Assembly: GCA_003024985.2 (NCBI GenBank) | Contig: PXIH01S0001771.1 | Source of the DNA: Euperipatoides rowelli | Lineage: Eukaryota > Onychophora > Udeonychophora > Euonychophora > Peripatopsidae | Length of the DNA stretch: 13,206 nucleotides | Strand: one strand, 5' to 3' | Shown here: positions 1-8,659 of the stretch, piece by piece | Position numbering within the stretch: the stretch's first letter is position 1 | Layout: every line of letters begins with the position of its first letter | Program-made: the position numbers and the translations under genes | Notes under the pieces: model-generated | What the model saw: the letters and a program-made list of their open reading frames with translations, nothing else | Told to the model about the DNA's origin: nothing | The model's database searches: none

Positions 1-554
1 GGGGGGGACAAATATTTTCAAGCAGAGAAGATACTCTATAACAAAATACGTTGTTTTATTTCTAATTTATTGTATCGATTTATCATTGAAGGAAAAGCTA
101 ATTTTCATTCCCAAATTGTTTACTTTAAATGCCACATTCATAATTAATCAATTATGAGATTGTGGACAATGCGAAAAACAACCGACTTCATTTATTCATG
201 CAAATCAATGCTAATTTATTCATAGTGGGTTTTTTTTTCCATATGTACACATTCTTTGTAATAAAAGAATGTTGCACATGTCTTGGTTGTCTTATTTGTT
301 TGAAATGACTTTTGCCACTTCCAACCAATATTTTTTATTTCTTTTTGGTCTTATGTGGTTGGTCTGGCAGCAGCCAGTCCAAGGAGTGTGACCACCCCAT
401 ATTATTTTATTACGATAGTTTGTATTTTCCGGGGCTTATTTTACTTTTATTTATTTTTCATTGCATAACACCTTGGCATATTCTGTAAAAAACATATTCT
501 GGATAAACAGTTATGTTTTAAACAGTAGTGCATGTTTATCTTCAATCTCTTCAC
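1..554. other. AT-rich non-coding stretch
   Basis: It begins with a run of seven G and continues as AT-rich DNA with no convincing coding segment on either strand. A small hairpin (CTGGC-AGCA-GCCAG) lies near 364. It is probably part of the long syntaxin intron. Confidence 0.5.
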
Positions 555-625
555 CTGAAATGAATCCAGGGCTTTGATACATGTCGGCTTGCCATCATCT
601 ACCCAACATAACACAAGAGGTTTGA
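555..625 (-). other. Weak exon-like segment, identity unknown
   Basis: On the minus strand this stretch stays open in one frame, reading KPLVLCWVDDGKPTCIK then ALDSFQ, and ends in CAG followed by GTGAAGAG, a good U2-type donor. The upstream AG (627-626) has only a poor pyrimidine tract. The LCWVDDG part faintly recalls YWTD/beta-propeller repeats such as those of nidogen, but over so few residues this may be chance. It does not match syntaxin-6. A fragment of a mobile element is an equally good explanation. Confidence 0.15.
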
Positions 626-681
626 CTAGGCTTTAAGTCTTTCTGATTTATTGCAAACAATAATAAATTAATAACAAAAAC

Positions 682-720
682 GCCCCAACTGCCATACATT
701 CATACCGGCGGCACTGGGGC
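682..720. repeat. GC-rich imperfect hairpin
   Basis: GCCCCAACTGCC (682-693) pairs with GGCACTGGGGC (710-720) with one bulged base, around a loop of about 16 nt. It stands out from very AT-rich surroundings. It fits no RNA family I know and may be the end of a decayed element. Confidence 0.4.
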
Positions 721-1524
721 AAACTCCTTGGGATGATACATGCTAACCAGCCACAGAAAAACTATATTAAAATAAATAATACTTGCTGGGATACGCAAGT
801 CAACCCAACGAATAAGACAAAAAAAAAAAATACATTCTTCTTTTGTAATTAAAAGTTTAGACACATATAAAGCAAACATGAATAAATTTAAAATACATGA
901 ATTTGAATTGATTTAGGCATGCGGAGAGAGTCAGTTGCCTCATGCATTGTTAACAATCAAATTTACTATTAAATTAAAAATGTAGCCAATGAAAGTAAAA
1001 AATGTGACTCAACCAGCTTATTCTCTGAATACACGAATCAATCTAACAAATAAGGAAAAGTTATACAGACCTCAAGAAAGACAATCGCTATAACACACTT
1101 CTTTTTCTTTATTCTTTCCTAAATAATTAGAGGTGAGGGATGTGGATAAATGAAGAAAATATACTGTATATGTAAATATACTATACAAATAGGCCTACAT
1201 CTATGTGATTGAATTTACTTGTTTGGAAATTTTTTATTGTTAGTAAATTTGTCAGATTTAGTAGAACTTTTATATAAAAATAGATTTAAATGTTACCCCC
1301 CTTTTGATAAATTATTTTTAAACTGGTTTGTTTCACTGAAGAAAACTATTTACTTTTTATTTATATACTTTTGCTTCAAGAAAGTCAGATCTCAAAAGTA
1401 TTACCATTACATTCAATCAACAAGCTATTTTAGTACTACCTTATCACTCAAAGACAAACTTCATCCTTACTGCCTTTTTTTTCCATGGGAAAGACAAGGA
1501 GGAGATAGCAATCATAGGGTCATT
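721..1524. other. AT-rich non-coding stretch
   Basis: Only poly-A/T runs and one AGGCCT word (about 1193) were seen. A reading frame at 1219-1548 is of low complexity, has no recognisable motif and is not considered a gene. Confidence 0.5.
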
Positions 1525-1552
1525 TCTCTTAATTCTTTGAACAATTAAGAGA
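1525..1552. repeat. Perfect 10-bp inverted repeat
   Basis: TCTCTTAATT (1525-1534) and AATTAAGAGA (1543-1552) are exact inverse copies around an 8-base loop. There is no U-run after it and no gene beside it, so no role is proposed. Confidence 0.6.
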
Positions 1553-1587
1553 CAAGACTACCTGTAGAGAAGATAGCATCAACCAGG

Positions 1588-1800
1588 GTTGACCAAGTCC
1601 AATTTTCTTTCAACATAGACTGTATCATTTTAGATTAAGCTTTGTGATTTGCCAGTAGCCGATACATTGCTGCTGGGCCACCGAATACAGACCAGACATA
1701 CAGTATACTGTAAATTTGAGGGTGGCAGCAGTGGCAGGTTCATTTACTAATAGGAGCCAGTTTTGACACTGCCTTGTGTTGAACAAGTCCAAATTACTTT
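1588..1800. repeat. Pair of 23-bp direct repeats 190 bp apart
   Basis: GTTGACCAAGTCCAATTTT (from 1588) recurs as GTTGAACAAGTCCAAATTA (from 1778); over 23 bases about 20 agree. The enclosed 170 bp is somewhat richer in G+C (for example GCTGCTGGGCCACCG) than the flanks. This could be the edges of a short inserted element or a local duplication. Confidence 0.4.
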
Positions 1801-1992
1801 TTTTTAAAAAAAAAAACGCACAACGACCATGGTATGTGGGATCTATTACTTTTTTAAAACTTAAGTTATAAAATTCTATTTTAGGAATAGAATGTTTGTC
1901 TAAGGGTGTTCACAGAAAAACATTCTGGGGTAATGGGTCAAAAAGATTTATGGACAACTTAGCATTTTATTTTGATAAAATTAATTTTTTTT

Positions 1993-2004
1993 TGTGTGTG
2001 TGTG
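1993..2004. repeat. (GT)6 microsatellite
   Basis: Six uninterrupted GT units lie within a T-rich stretch. Confidence 0.85.
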
Positions 2005-2160
2005 CAAATATTTTTTGATAAGCTTTTTCTTTTGGTTGTGTGAATATTTTACTTGTTTTCATTGTTACAACTTTTATTCATATGAGCATCTTAGCACATA
2101 TCATGACTAATTTTTTACAAAACAATTATTTTTAATAATTTTTACAAGTAAAAAAAATGA

Positions 2161-2188
2161 GTGTATGTGTGTGTGTGGGGGGGGGGGG
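2161..2188. repeat. (GT)n microsatellite joined to a G12 run
   Basis: An interrupted GT tract (2161-2177) runs straight into twelve G (2177-2188). Reading frames on the minus strand across this tract (2107-2340, two overlapping frames) are artefacts of the repeat and are not annotated as genes. Confidence 0.85.
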
Positions 2189-2552
2189 ATAACCTTCCCT
2201 CCTTGCTCCTCCCCCATTCTGGACACCCTTGTGTATACCCATAAATTGTTTATAAACACATAAATTACTGTATATACACAGGATAAGATATATAAAATTA
2301 TAATTAAAATAAGAAAGCACAAACAGTATTTGCAAAACATTTCAGGATGAGGTAAAAAAAAATAAGATGTTGATACAATTTGCTAAATTTTAAATCAATA
2401 GAAATTTGATGAAAAATGAATCCAAAATAGATTTTTCAAATACAAAATAATAAATAAACTCTCATCGGGTAATGAACTAAGACGTTACTGATGGATAGAT
2501 AAATATTTTTTTTTNTAGGTTTCAGTTTAGATTGAAAAAAAAAAGTGAAAGA

Positions 2553-2576
2553 GTGTGTGTGTGTGTGTATGTGTGT
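2553..2576. repeat. (GT)n microsatellite
   Basis: About twelve dinucleotide units, with a single TA interruption near 2569. A single unknown base (N) lies at 2515 just upstream, inside a T run. Confidence 0.85.
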
Positions 2577-3151
2577 AAATGGATTTTATTAAATTTAGAA
2601 TAGATAAATTAATAAACTTTATGTCCATAATTAACCAGTCTTCTGATTAAAATATTTTAATAAATAATAAAAATCCATCCACTTTCCAGCTCTATTATAA
2701 AATCTAGCAAAAGAGGCCACTCAGTGGCTACACATAGGTTTTAAAAATATATTTCAGACTGTTTCTAGATTGTTTGGAGCTTTTGAATTTGCTATACAGC
2801 TCAACAGCAACCTTTAGAACTCCTTTTACCCTAAATTTTCAAAACTTCATCATCAGAACAAGGAAGATTGTAGGAACCCAAAATAGCCTTTGTCAAATCT
2901 GCTTAAGTAATGTTCTTAAGTAAATCAAACATCATTTCTCTAGGATGAATGGTTGAGGACTTATCAAACCTTACCAATATACAGATTTTTCTACTCTTTT
3001 ATTATATAAAAGTAGACCTCCAGCAAATGGTAATATGGCTGGTAATTAGTTACTAACCATCCATATTTTCATAATTTACAATGATTTTTTTTTTTTTAAA
3101 TCACATACTGTAAATGTTAAAAAAAATATTTATATAAGTTTGCTACAGATT
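2577..3151. other. AT-rich non-coding stretch
   Basis: No exon was recognised on either strand. A small hairpin GCCACT-c-AGTGGC lies near 2716, and CTTAAGTAA occurs twice about 20 bases apart near 2902-2926. Confidence 0.5.
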
Positions 3152-3558
3152 TACAGTAAAACCTATTTTGAGAGACTCTCCCTCTGCTATTGTAACTACA
3201 GTACCTGCCTTTAACGGCCACACTTCCTTTGCATGGAACAATTTTTCCCAGAAAACCTGTTATTAATGACCACCTTTCTAACATTACCAGAGGACAATTT
3301 TTTAAAATCCCTAGTTTATGCTTCAGCAAAGACAAGGCTTTAGTGAAAAATATCCCGCTAGCAAAACATACATCATTACATTGATTTAAAGTCAATATGA
3401 CAAGTTTAATTGCAAATAGATTTATAATTAGCTAATTTAATTGAACTTTTATTAAATACAGTATGTAGACTTATGTTATACATTTAGCGCAGTCGGTAAT
3501 TTAAAAAAAAATAAACTTTTATTATTTAAATGACAGTTCATTTGAACTATTTGTGACT

Positions 3559-3591
3559 GTGAGCACACACTCGTAGCAAAATAGAAAATCA
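3559..3591 (+). mobile_element. Terminus fragment of the GTGAGC-family MITE
   Basis: It begins GTGAGCACACACT, the same 13 bases as the right end (reverse complement) of the element at 8660-9337, then keeps the pattern AAAATxGAAAATxA. A matching second end was not found nearby, so it is a solo or truncated end lying inside the pogo-like element. Confidence 0.5.
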
Positions 3592-3778
3592 TTCATGCAA
3601 CATTAATCACTATACTGTATTAATATATGGTTATGCAGGTGACATTAATTTTTACAACAATGTTAAGGCAAATTAGAAAATATATACAGTGCCTCTATGC
3701 ATTACATTCATTCCTTTACAAATTACAGTAACTTGTTTAAAACGTGTGCTTACAAAATATTTAATTACTAGTTTAAAG

Positions 3779-3795
3779 CCCGTCAAAATGACGGG
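3779..3795. repeat. Short perfect hairpin CCCGTCA-AAA-TGACGGG
   Basis: Seven base pairs with a 3-base loop, followed by an A run, within the pogo-like MITE. The GC-rich stem is distinct from its flanks and may be the terminal hairpin of a small inserted repeat. It resembles a bacterial terminator in shape only; the context is eukaryotic. Confidence 0.5.
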
Positions 3796-3850
3796 AAAAA
3801 AATAATAAGATCATTGTTGGACCATATTTTGGTAACGATTAAATTCCACG

Positions 3851-4000
3851 CATCATTTATCCATGTGTATTTATCAAGGGCATTATTTAGCAGTGTGTAT
3901 TTATAAAGGGCATCATTTAGCCACGTGTATTTATAAATGGCATCATTTAGCCATGTGTATTCATAAAGGGCATCATTTAGCCATGTGTATTTATAAAGGT
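3851..4000. repeat. Minisatellite, five 30-bp units
   Basis: Five back-to-back units start at 3851, 3881, 3911, 3941 and 3971. The unit begins CATCATTTAGCCATGTG and ends TATTTATAAAGGG. Units differ from the consensus by one to four bases, with units 4 and 5 closest to each other. There are no gaps or length changes between units. It lies wholly inside the pogo-like element. Confidence 0.9.
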
Positions 4001-4233
4001 GAGGAGCTCATTAGTGTTTTTATTATAATAGATTAAAAAGGAGATTTTTTTGAGGGACCACCTGCTTTGAAAGACCAGTATTTCATGATGGCAGATGTGA
4101 TCTTTCAGGACAGGTTTTCTTTTGAGAGGCCACTATTTCTTGGCAGAAGTGGCGGTCTCTCAAGACAAGTTTTACTGTAAAACAGTAAGTTTTAAAAAAC
4201 TCCTGCAACTAACTGTATAATACTTCTCGGCTT

Positions 4234-4626
4234 TTTTATCAGTTAGTTAAAAGTGTTTTTCAACATATATAAAAGAAGCAATGCTGTAAGGAGTTGGTTT
4301 TCACACAATTAAAGTGGATCATATAGGCATTACTTGATAGTCTATAAATCCTGAATTTGGGTTCGCTTTAAGAAACCAATTCAATCTACTACTGAAGATG
4401 GCCAAAGCCAGAAACTAAAGCCATGGTCTAGCAGTACAGTAAAGTGATGAATATCAGAGCTATGGTGGTGGCACCTGGTATTAAATACATTGCAATATGT
4501 ATGTGTATATTAATGTTGTATTAATGTTTAGGCATTTATTACAACTTTATATTAATATTTTATCAGTCAGTTAAAGGAATTTTTCAACATATAAACAAGC
4601 AATGTTGTATGGAGTTGGATTTTCAC
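4234..4626. repeat. Diverged direct duplication (about 70 bp, offset 324 bp)
   Basis: 4234-4304 and 4558-4626 share TTTTATCAG, then TTTTTCAACATATA, AAGCAATG and GGAGTTGG in the same order, with roughly 85% identity and small indels. The similarity fades after TTTTCAC. The DNA between (4305-4557) has a mixed composition unlike the flanks. This could be two copies of one repeat family or the two direct ends of one element. Confidence 0.65.
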
Positions 4627-6471
4627 GTAATAAGTGTTCATACTATTTAAACCTTTGAGAAAGAAAAAAAGCAGTCAGAAAAAAAACATTTTTGTAAAAT
4701 TGCAGAAAGAAATATGCCGATATCAGCCAACTTATACTTGAGCTGATCAATAAGTGAAATGGAATTATGATTAACAATTATTAGAGGTATGTAATCTGAG
4801 CTCAAGTGATTTTATAAAGTACCGGTAGGCTACAATAATGTAAAGTCAAGTCCAGTCCTATTAAAATTTATATAATCGAAATTCGATGCACAATTGTGAA
4901 ATAAATGTTGAAATTCAATTGTATTTTAGTATAATTTGTTATACAAGTTGATTATCATTGCACATCAATCTGTAGGTCTTAACTAAAAAAATAAAAATCC
5001 TAATTTGATTTTTTTCATTGTCTTTTAAAGCTGTTTTCTCAAAGTGATAATTTTAGCTATCTCCAAACTTTGCCAGATGGAGCACTTCTACACCATTTTG
5101 GTTACAAAGGTGAAATTTGATTATCTTGTAAAAATTGTATGGAGAGTGCAATGACACAATTTTTTTTAAATATTTTAATCACATTATTATCAAACTATTA
5201 AACTTTTTTTTTTTACATTTAGACTATATGATACTTGCAAAAACTATCAACCTTACAGTTATAAAATTAGTGTAAACAGCACTCAGAAGGTTTATGTGAC
5301 ATTTCAGTGCAATTTTTAAATTTCTAAGTGTTATACTTTTTATTTAAAAAAAACAGGCAAATTTACACATATTAACATACTGAATATTCTAATTTACATA
5401 TTTATTAAAAATGTGACTGCCTATTTGTAGTTATCATTTTAAAACCATTAATCGTACAAATTTTTATTTGTTTATCACTAAAAATAAAATAAAAAAATTC
5501 TGAGTGGTGTACCCCCTTGAAAGTAATTTTTGTTCTATGTTATTTGCAATTTGATATTTCTGAAAATATTAATTTTTTACACTTTGCAACTATAATATTT
5601 AACTATGTAGTATGAATATAAAGCATGTGCCACTACATGCATCTATTTTATTTAAAGTTAAGTAAATTGTTAAGTAGCCTACATTGTTAAGGTATAACTA
5701 CCTTTTTTCAAATTATATGGTCATTTGTTGGAAATGACACGGCAAAAAAAATAAAAAATACAATTTAACTTAATGCTGTCAAAAATGAAAAGTAATTACA
5801 TTTTTATACTTTTGTTAATGTTATATTCTGAGAGAGATTATATTATTTCGTTTATTTATTTAAAACTTTTTAAATTTTTTATGGGAATATTTTTCTACGA
5901 ATAAATATTATGCCTTAACCTAAATTCAAATGCCTGCATCAGCCAGTACCCACAATCCCACATCTATATGTACAATTTTTAGTAGATTAACTTAAAAGGT
6001 TTATAATTGTTAGAATTTTTTTAAAAAATGTTTTGTTTTCAAAGATCACAATCTTAGCCTAAATTCAAGAATTAGCAGTATTGAAAAACATATAAACATC
6101 TATTATTTATTAAAAAATTAATCACTTGTTAAAGAAAATGTTAATATTTTTTGCAATTTTTTTTAACATTTGTATTTCACAAAAACTAAACTATTTCCTT
6201 TTTTTCTTCTTACTATCCCTACTCCTTGTTACTTGCTCAAAATTCACCATTTATCTAAGATTTGTCATCTTCTACTATTCAGTAAATAATCTAAATTAGT
6301 AGACTTCTATCAATTATTTTAGTTTAATTTTTGAGGGATAATATAAACATATATCTACTCTCAATATATTTAAACCTCAGCTTGATGGGAATTCAACTTA
6401 AAATTTCACTGATCTCCCGATTGTTGAAATTTTTTTATGTAATAAATTATATTTTTATCCTTTTGTGGCAG
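4627..6471. other. AT-rich non-coding stretch
   Basis: Nothing supports a gene here. It holds long A/T runs and a small palindrome ATCGAA-A-TTCGAT near 4876. CTTAAC occurs several times on the minus strand near 5655-5695, resembling the U12 branch-point core, but no exon follows it. Confidence 0.5.
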
Positions 6472-6540
6472 GCAGGTTATATCCAAGCATACTTCCTGAC
6501 CAAGCATACCATTTCAGCATACCATCTTAATGTCCATTTG
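6472..6540 (+). other. Short exon-like segment, identity unknown
   Basis: It is preceded by a T-rich tract ending TCCTTTTGTGGCAG and followed by GTAAGCTTTC, so both splice signals look good for the plus strand. The enclosed 69 nt is open in one of three frames, reading AGYIQAYFLTKHTISAYHLN and a few more residues, which matches no family I know. The word AGCATAC occurs three times within it. It lies on the strand opposite the syntaxin exon, inside its presumed intron. It could be an exon of a non-coding or nested transcript, or chance. The longer reading frame around it (6331-6606) runs through the splice signals and has no ATG at its start. Confidence 0.2.
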
Positions 6541-6798
6541 GTAAGCTTTCTCATTTCTCTTGGCTGCTTTTGCTATTATATCACTGGAATGACCATTTCT
6601 TCATAATCCAATTCTTGTTTTACTAATAGTCGTACTTTATATTTTTACAATTTGCAATGTTCTATTTCCTTATAACAATTTAGATCTCAATGCTGTTCTT
6701 GTGATTGGTTTTGGCAACAGATGCCCTATTTAATTATTTTCATAGTTTTACAGTTTTTATTCTATGGTTTGCTTTGTCTAGGTTTTTTTAATTCATAG

Positions 6799-6860
6799 AT
6801 TCACTCAAAGTAACAGGGTCCTTCATGGTTTCATTCAAANTAACTGGCTTTTTGATGATA
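6799..6860. repeat. Imperfect tandem duplication of about 31 bp
   Basis: TTCACTCAAAGTAACAGG is followed 31 bases later by TTCATTCAAANTAACTGG. The N at 6840 falls in the second copy, at the place where the first has G. Confidence 0.6.
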
Positions 6861-7686
6861 ATTCCTTTTTATATTTTATGAACTACTGTATGTTGCATTT
6901 TAATCATCTTTTTATTGCAATGGCCCCCTTATAACAATTCTGCTTTTGGGCTACAAAAAATTATAAATACTATAGTGTAATAAATGTGATCTAGAGTAAT
7001 TTATTTATATACAGTAATACCGTATATCTAAATACTTATTTTAGGGTAACCAGTCCTTTTTGTGTGATTTTCTTATATCTTAGAGAATGCTATGGTGGTT
7101 TACATAATGTTTAAAATGCAACAAGACTTTCAAAAAAAATTTGCTATAAGAAAATATTGTGAGGAGGAAGAGTCATTGCATAGGATATAAAAATATATTT
7201 TACTTTTTTTCTTAAAAAAATAAAAACATCACACAATAATCCATAATCTTTTCTAGAAAAGTGTAAGGATATAACATTAATTTCAGCAATAGTCTTATAT
7301 TTTTTTGAAAGATTGAATAATATCAGCCAACCAACAATGTGTCTAAGAAATAAATCCCATTCTCTTAATACAAAAAAAAAGAGAGAAATAAAAGGAATGA
7401 AAATCAGAATTGATAATACTAAAAACGAATACAACACTTTGATAAGCGGCATAAGCTTAATAGGCTAAATAGTTTAAGAATTAAAATTTTATAATAGCCT
7501 AAAAGGAAGCAGTAGTAAAATAATACAAGATGATTTGCATCAAATAAGCCTAAACCCAACCTTAAACAATATATTAATTTTATATAATCCAATAAAATCT
7601 ACAGCAATGCATGAAAAGCAATTTAAGAAAAAAATAAAAAGATGTAAAATTAAATGCAATTAAAAATTATAATTTTTATATAAAAA
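6861..7686. other. AT-rich intronic stretch downstream of the syntaxin exon
   Basis: Nothing gene-like was found on either strand. A minus-strand frame at 7144-7452 is AT-driven, with Phe/Ile/Leu-rich composition, and is not considered a gene. Confidence 0.5.
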
Positions 7687-7695
7687 AAAGGATAT
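7687..7695 (-). other. U12-type (minor spliceosome) 5' splice site, AT-dinucleotide class
   Basis: Directly after the syntaxin exon, the minus strand reads ATATCCTTT. This equals the U12-type donor consensus [A/G]TATCCTTT for all nine bases and starts with AT instead of GT. Cutting before it leaves one base (A) of a split codon; the expected next residue from human syntaxin-6 is serine (AGN), which agrees. No GT with U2-type context lies near the end of the conserved protein reading. The intron would be AT-AC or AT-AG, removed by the U11/U12 spliceosome. No next exon is recognised before the window edge, so the intron appears longer than 7.6 kb. Confidence 0.85.
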
Positions 7696-7865
7696 TAATA
7701 GTTTCTTCCAAATCTTCTAAATCCCAGTCAATACTTCGAAGACTATTGCGTAATTCGTTAGTTGTCCAATCAAATTCTTCCTTACTAACAGCGTTAGGGT
7801 CTTCAAGCAGTTCACACCAGCGCTGATAAAGACCTTTTGTTTTTGTGATTGCTTTAGTTACTTCA
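7696..7865 (-). CDS. STX6: Internal exon of a syntaxin-6/10-like Qc-SNARE (N-terminal helical domain)
   Basis: Syntaxin-6 is a Qc-SNARE that works in membrane fusion at the trans-Golgi network and early endosomes. This 170-nt exon gives 56 full codons plus one split codon base at each end (phase 2 in, phase 1 out). The reading starts [16 protein letters not shown], continues [15 protein letters not shown], and then has [19 protein letters not shown] followed by LEETI. This follows human syntaxin-6 residues of about 13-68 almost without gaps: GEVQKA, then LFQRW, then [25 protein letters not shown]. It covers helix Ha and most of Hb of the N-terminal three-helix bundle. The SNARE motif and C-terminal anchor are not in the window. 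There is no stop, frameshift or lost splice site, so it looks functional and not a pseudogene. The split glycine at the acceptor and split serine at the donor fit the vertebrate protein. Syntaxin-10 is the alternative name; invertebrates usually have one gene for the pair. The symbol follows the family and not a proven orthologue. Confidence 0.93.
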
Positions 7866-7890
7866 CTAAAATAAAATAAAAAAGATTTGG
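7866..7890 (-). other. U2-type 3' splice site of the syntaxin exon
   Basis: On the minus strand the exon is preceded by a T-rich tract (TTTTTTATTTTATTTT) ending in AG at 7867-7866. The first exon base, T, completes a glycine codon (GG|T), matching the glycine before GluVal in the human protein. The intron upstream would run past the right window edge: no exon encoding the usual start (Met-Ser-x-Glu-Asp-Pro-Phe-Phe-Val-Val-Lys) was found between 7866 and 13206. Confidence 0.8.
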
Positions 7891-8156
7891 GTGTAAATAT
7901 TTTTTAATTTTTGTTCAGTTGCAAATGAAAAAGAAATCTCAATATTAATCCTACTTATGAAATAAAGCCAATAGCTATAACAAAATAGGCCTACTATAAT
8001 AAGATAGATTTTGACTGAAATTTTTGGACATTAATAGAACAAAATTTTATAGAGTTTTTGACTGTTGTCCAAGTTGCAGTGCCATATTTCATGTCAAAAT
8101 TGAAAAAAAAAAGAAAAAGGGGGGATGGGGTTGGTTGGAAGCAAAAAAATTTAACG
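7891..8156. other. Intronic AT-rich stretch upstream of the exon
   Basis: It contains one TAGGCCTA palindrome (about 7986) and a purine run near 8103-8130 (A-rich then G-rich). Nothing else was noted. Confidence 0.5.
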
Positions 8157-8179
8157 TATTATTTCCATGGGAAATAATA
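8157..8179. repeat. Perfect 10-bp inverted repeat
   Basis: TATTATTTCC and GGAAATAATA are separated by ATG. It lies 15 bases before the larger hairpin at 8195-8250. Confidence 0.75.
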
Positions 8180-8194
8180 TTTTATGTAATTATA

Positions 8195-8250
8195 ATTTAA
8201 ACAACGCTAAAGCTGATGCAGCTGCAATTCAGCTTTACAATTGTTTAAAT
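8195..8250. repeat. Pre-miRNA-sized hairpin
   Basis: ATTTAAACAA-CGC-TAAAGCTGA (8195-8216) pairs with 8229-8250 over 10 and 9 base pairs, with one symmetric 3-base internal mismatch. The 12-base loop contains the palindrome TGCAGCTGCA. The size and a single internal loop fit a microRNA precursor or a tiny foldback element. No known mature microRNA seed was recognised, and either strand could form it. Confidence 0.6.
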
Positions 8251-8659
8251 TTATGAATCATAATAGAATCTAGGCAAGGAATAAAAATGCAATGTTTCAA
8301 GTTGAACTTTCAAACTGAGGGAAATGTGAGATAGGAAGTGGTAGGCTACTTGTAAAAATATTCTTCAGTGCAGTGAAAACTAGGATGTACAGATTGCATT
8401 TTAAAAGTGAGACAAGGGATTATCTTCTAAGTTGCAGTGACTAGTTTTAAATAGAAATTTCAAAGGGAGTGGGGATGATATTTACAAAAGGGAGGTTGGG
8501 GGCATAGATCTTGAAAGTGATACTTGACCAATGCTGAGGCTACTTCAGCTAACAATAAATAAATAAATACTTGAAAGTGTCACCACATGAAGTAGTAATC
8601 CATGAAGGTGAAGAGGCAGGTTGTATAGATCATCTAAAAATAATATTTATTATGTTAAG

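Larger units (their letters stand above)
3152..4179. mobile_element. Non-autonomous pogo/Tc1-mariner-like DNA transposon (MITE)
   Basis: The left end reads TA-CAGTAAAACCTATTTTGAG; the right end, reverse complemented, reads TA-CAGTAAAACTTGTCTTGAG. The terminal inverted repeats are about 25 bp with few mismatches, begin CAGT, and are flanked by TA on both sides, the target-site duplication of the Tc1/mariner/pogo group. The element proper is 3154-4177 (1024 bp). The right third holds several degenerate copies of a TTTGAGAGGCCAC-like word, resembling the subterminal repeats typical of pogo-type ends. There is no transposase reading frame; frames such as 3117-3395 on the minus strand merely cross the left end. 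The element also holds a minisatellite and a piece of another element, so it has been built up or invaded since insertion. Confidence 0.75.

Noticed and set aside
1219-1548. Reading frames of 60-110 codons at 1219, 2107, 3117, 7144, 9929, 10170, 10351 and 12661
   Set aside because: All are low-complexity, AT-driven or cross microsatellites, hairpins or mobile-element ends. None has a recognisable motif, and such frames are expected by chance in intronic DNA.
3779-3810. Rho-independent terminator or CRISPR-like repeat
   Set aside because: The hairpin plus A-run, and the 30-bp array nearby, lie in a eukaryotic intron inside a transposon; the array has no spacers.
4222-4236. CTTCTCGGC-TTTT resembling the 5' end of U2 snRNA
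   Set aside because: Only about 13 bases match. The following Sm site and branch-pairing region of U2 are absent, and the neighbouring duplicate copy lacks it.
4340-4372. Minus-strand AlaAsnPro reading as a possible next syntaxin exon (human ...GluAlaAsnPro...)
   Set aside because: The residues around it (LysAlaAsnProAsnSerGlyPhe) do not continue the syntaxin sequence, and the splice phase and branch point do not fit.
5675-5695. Minus-strand TACCTTAACA as branch point of the U12 intron (also TGCCTTAACA near 3665)
   Set aside because: The motif fits, but no syntaxin-like reading follows within the expected 10-30 bases at either place.
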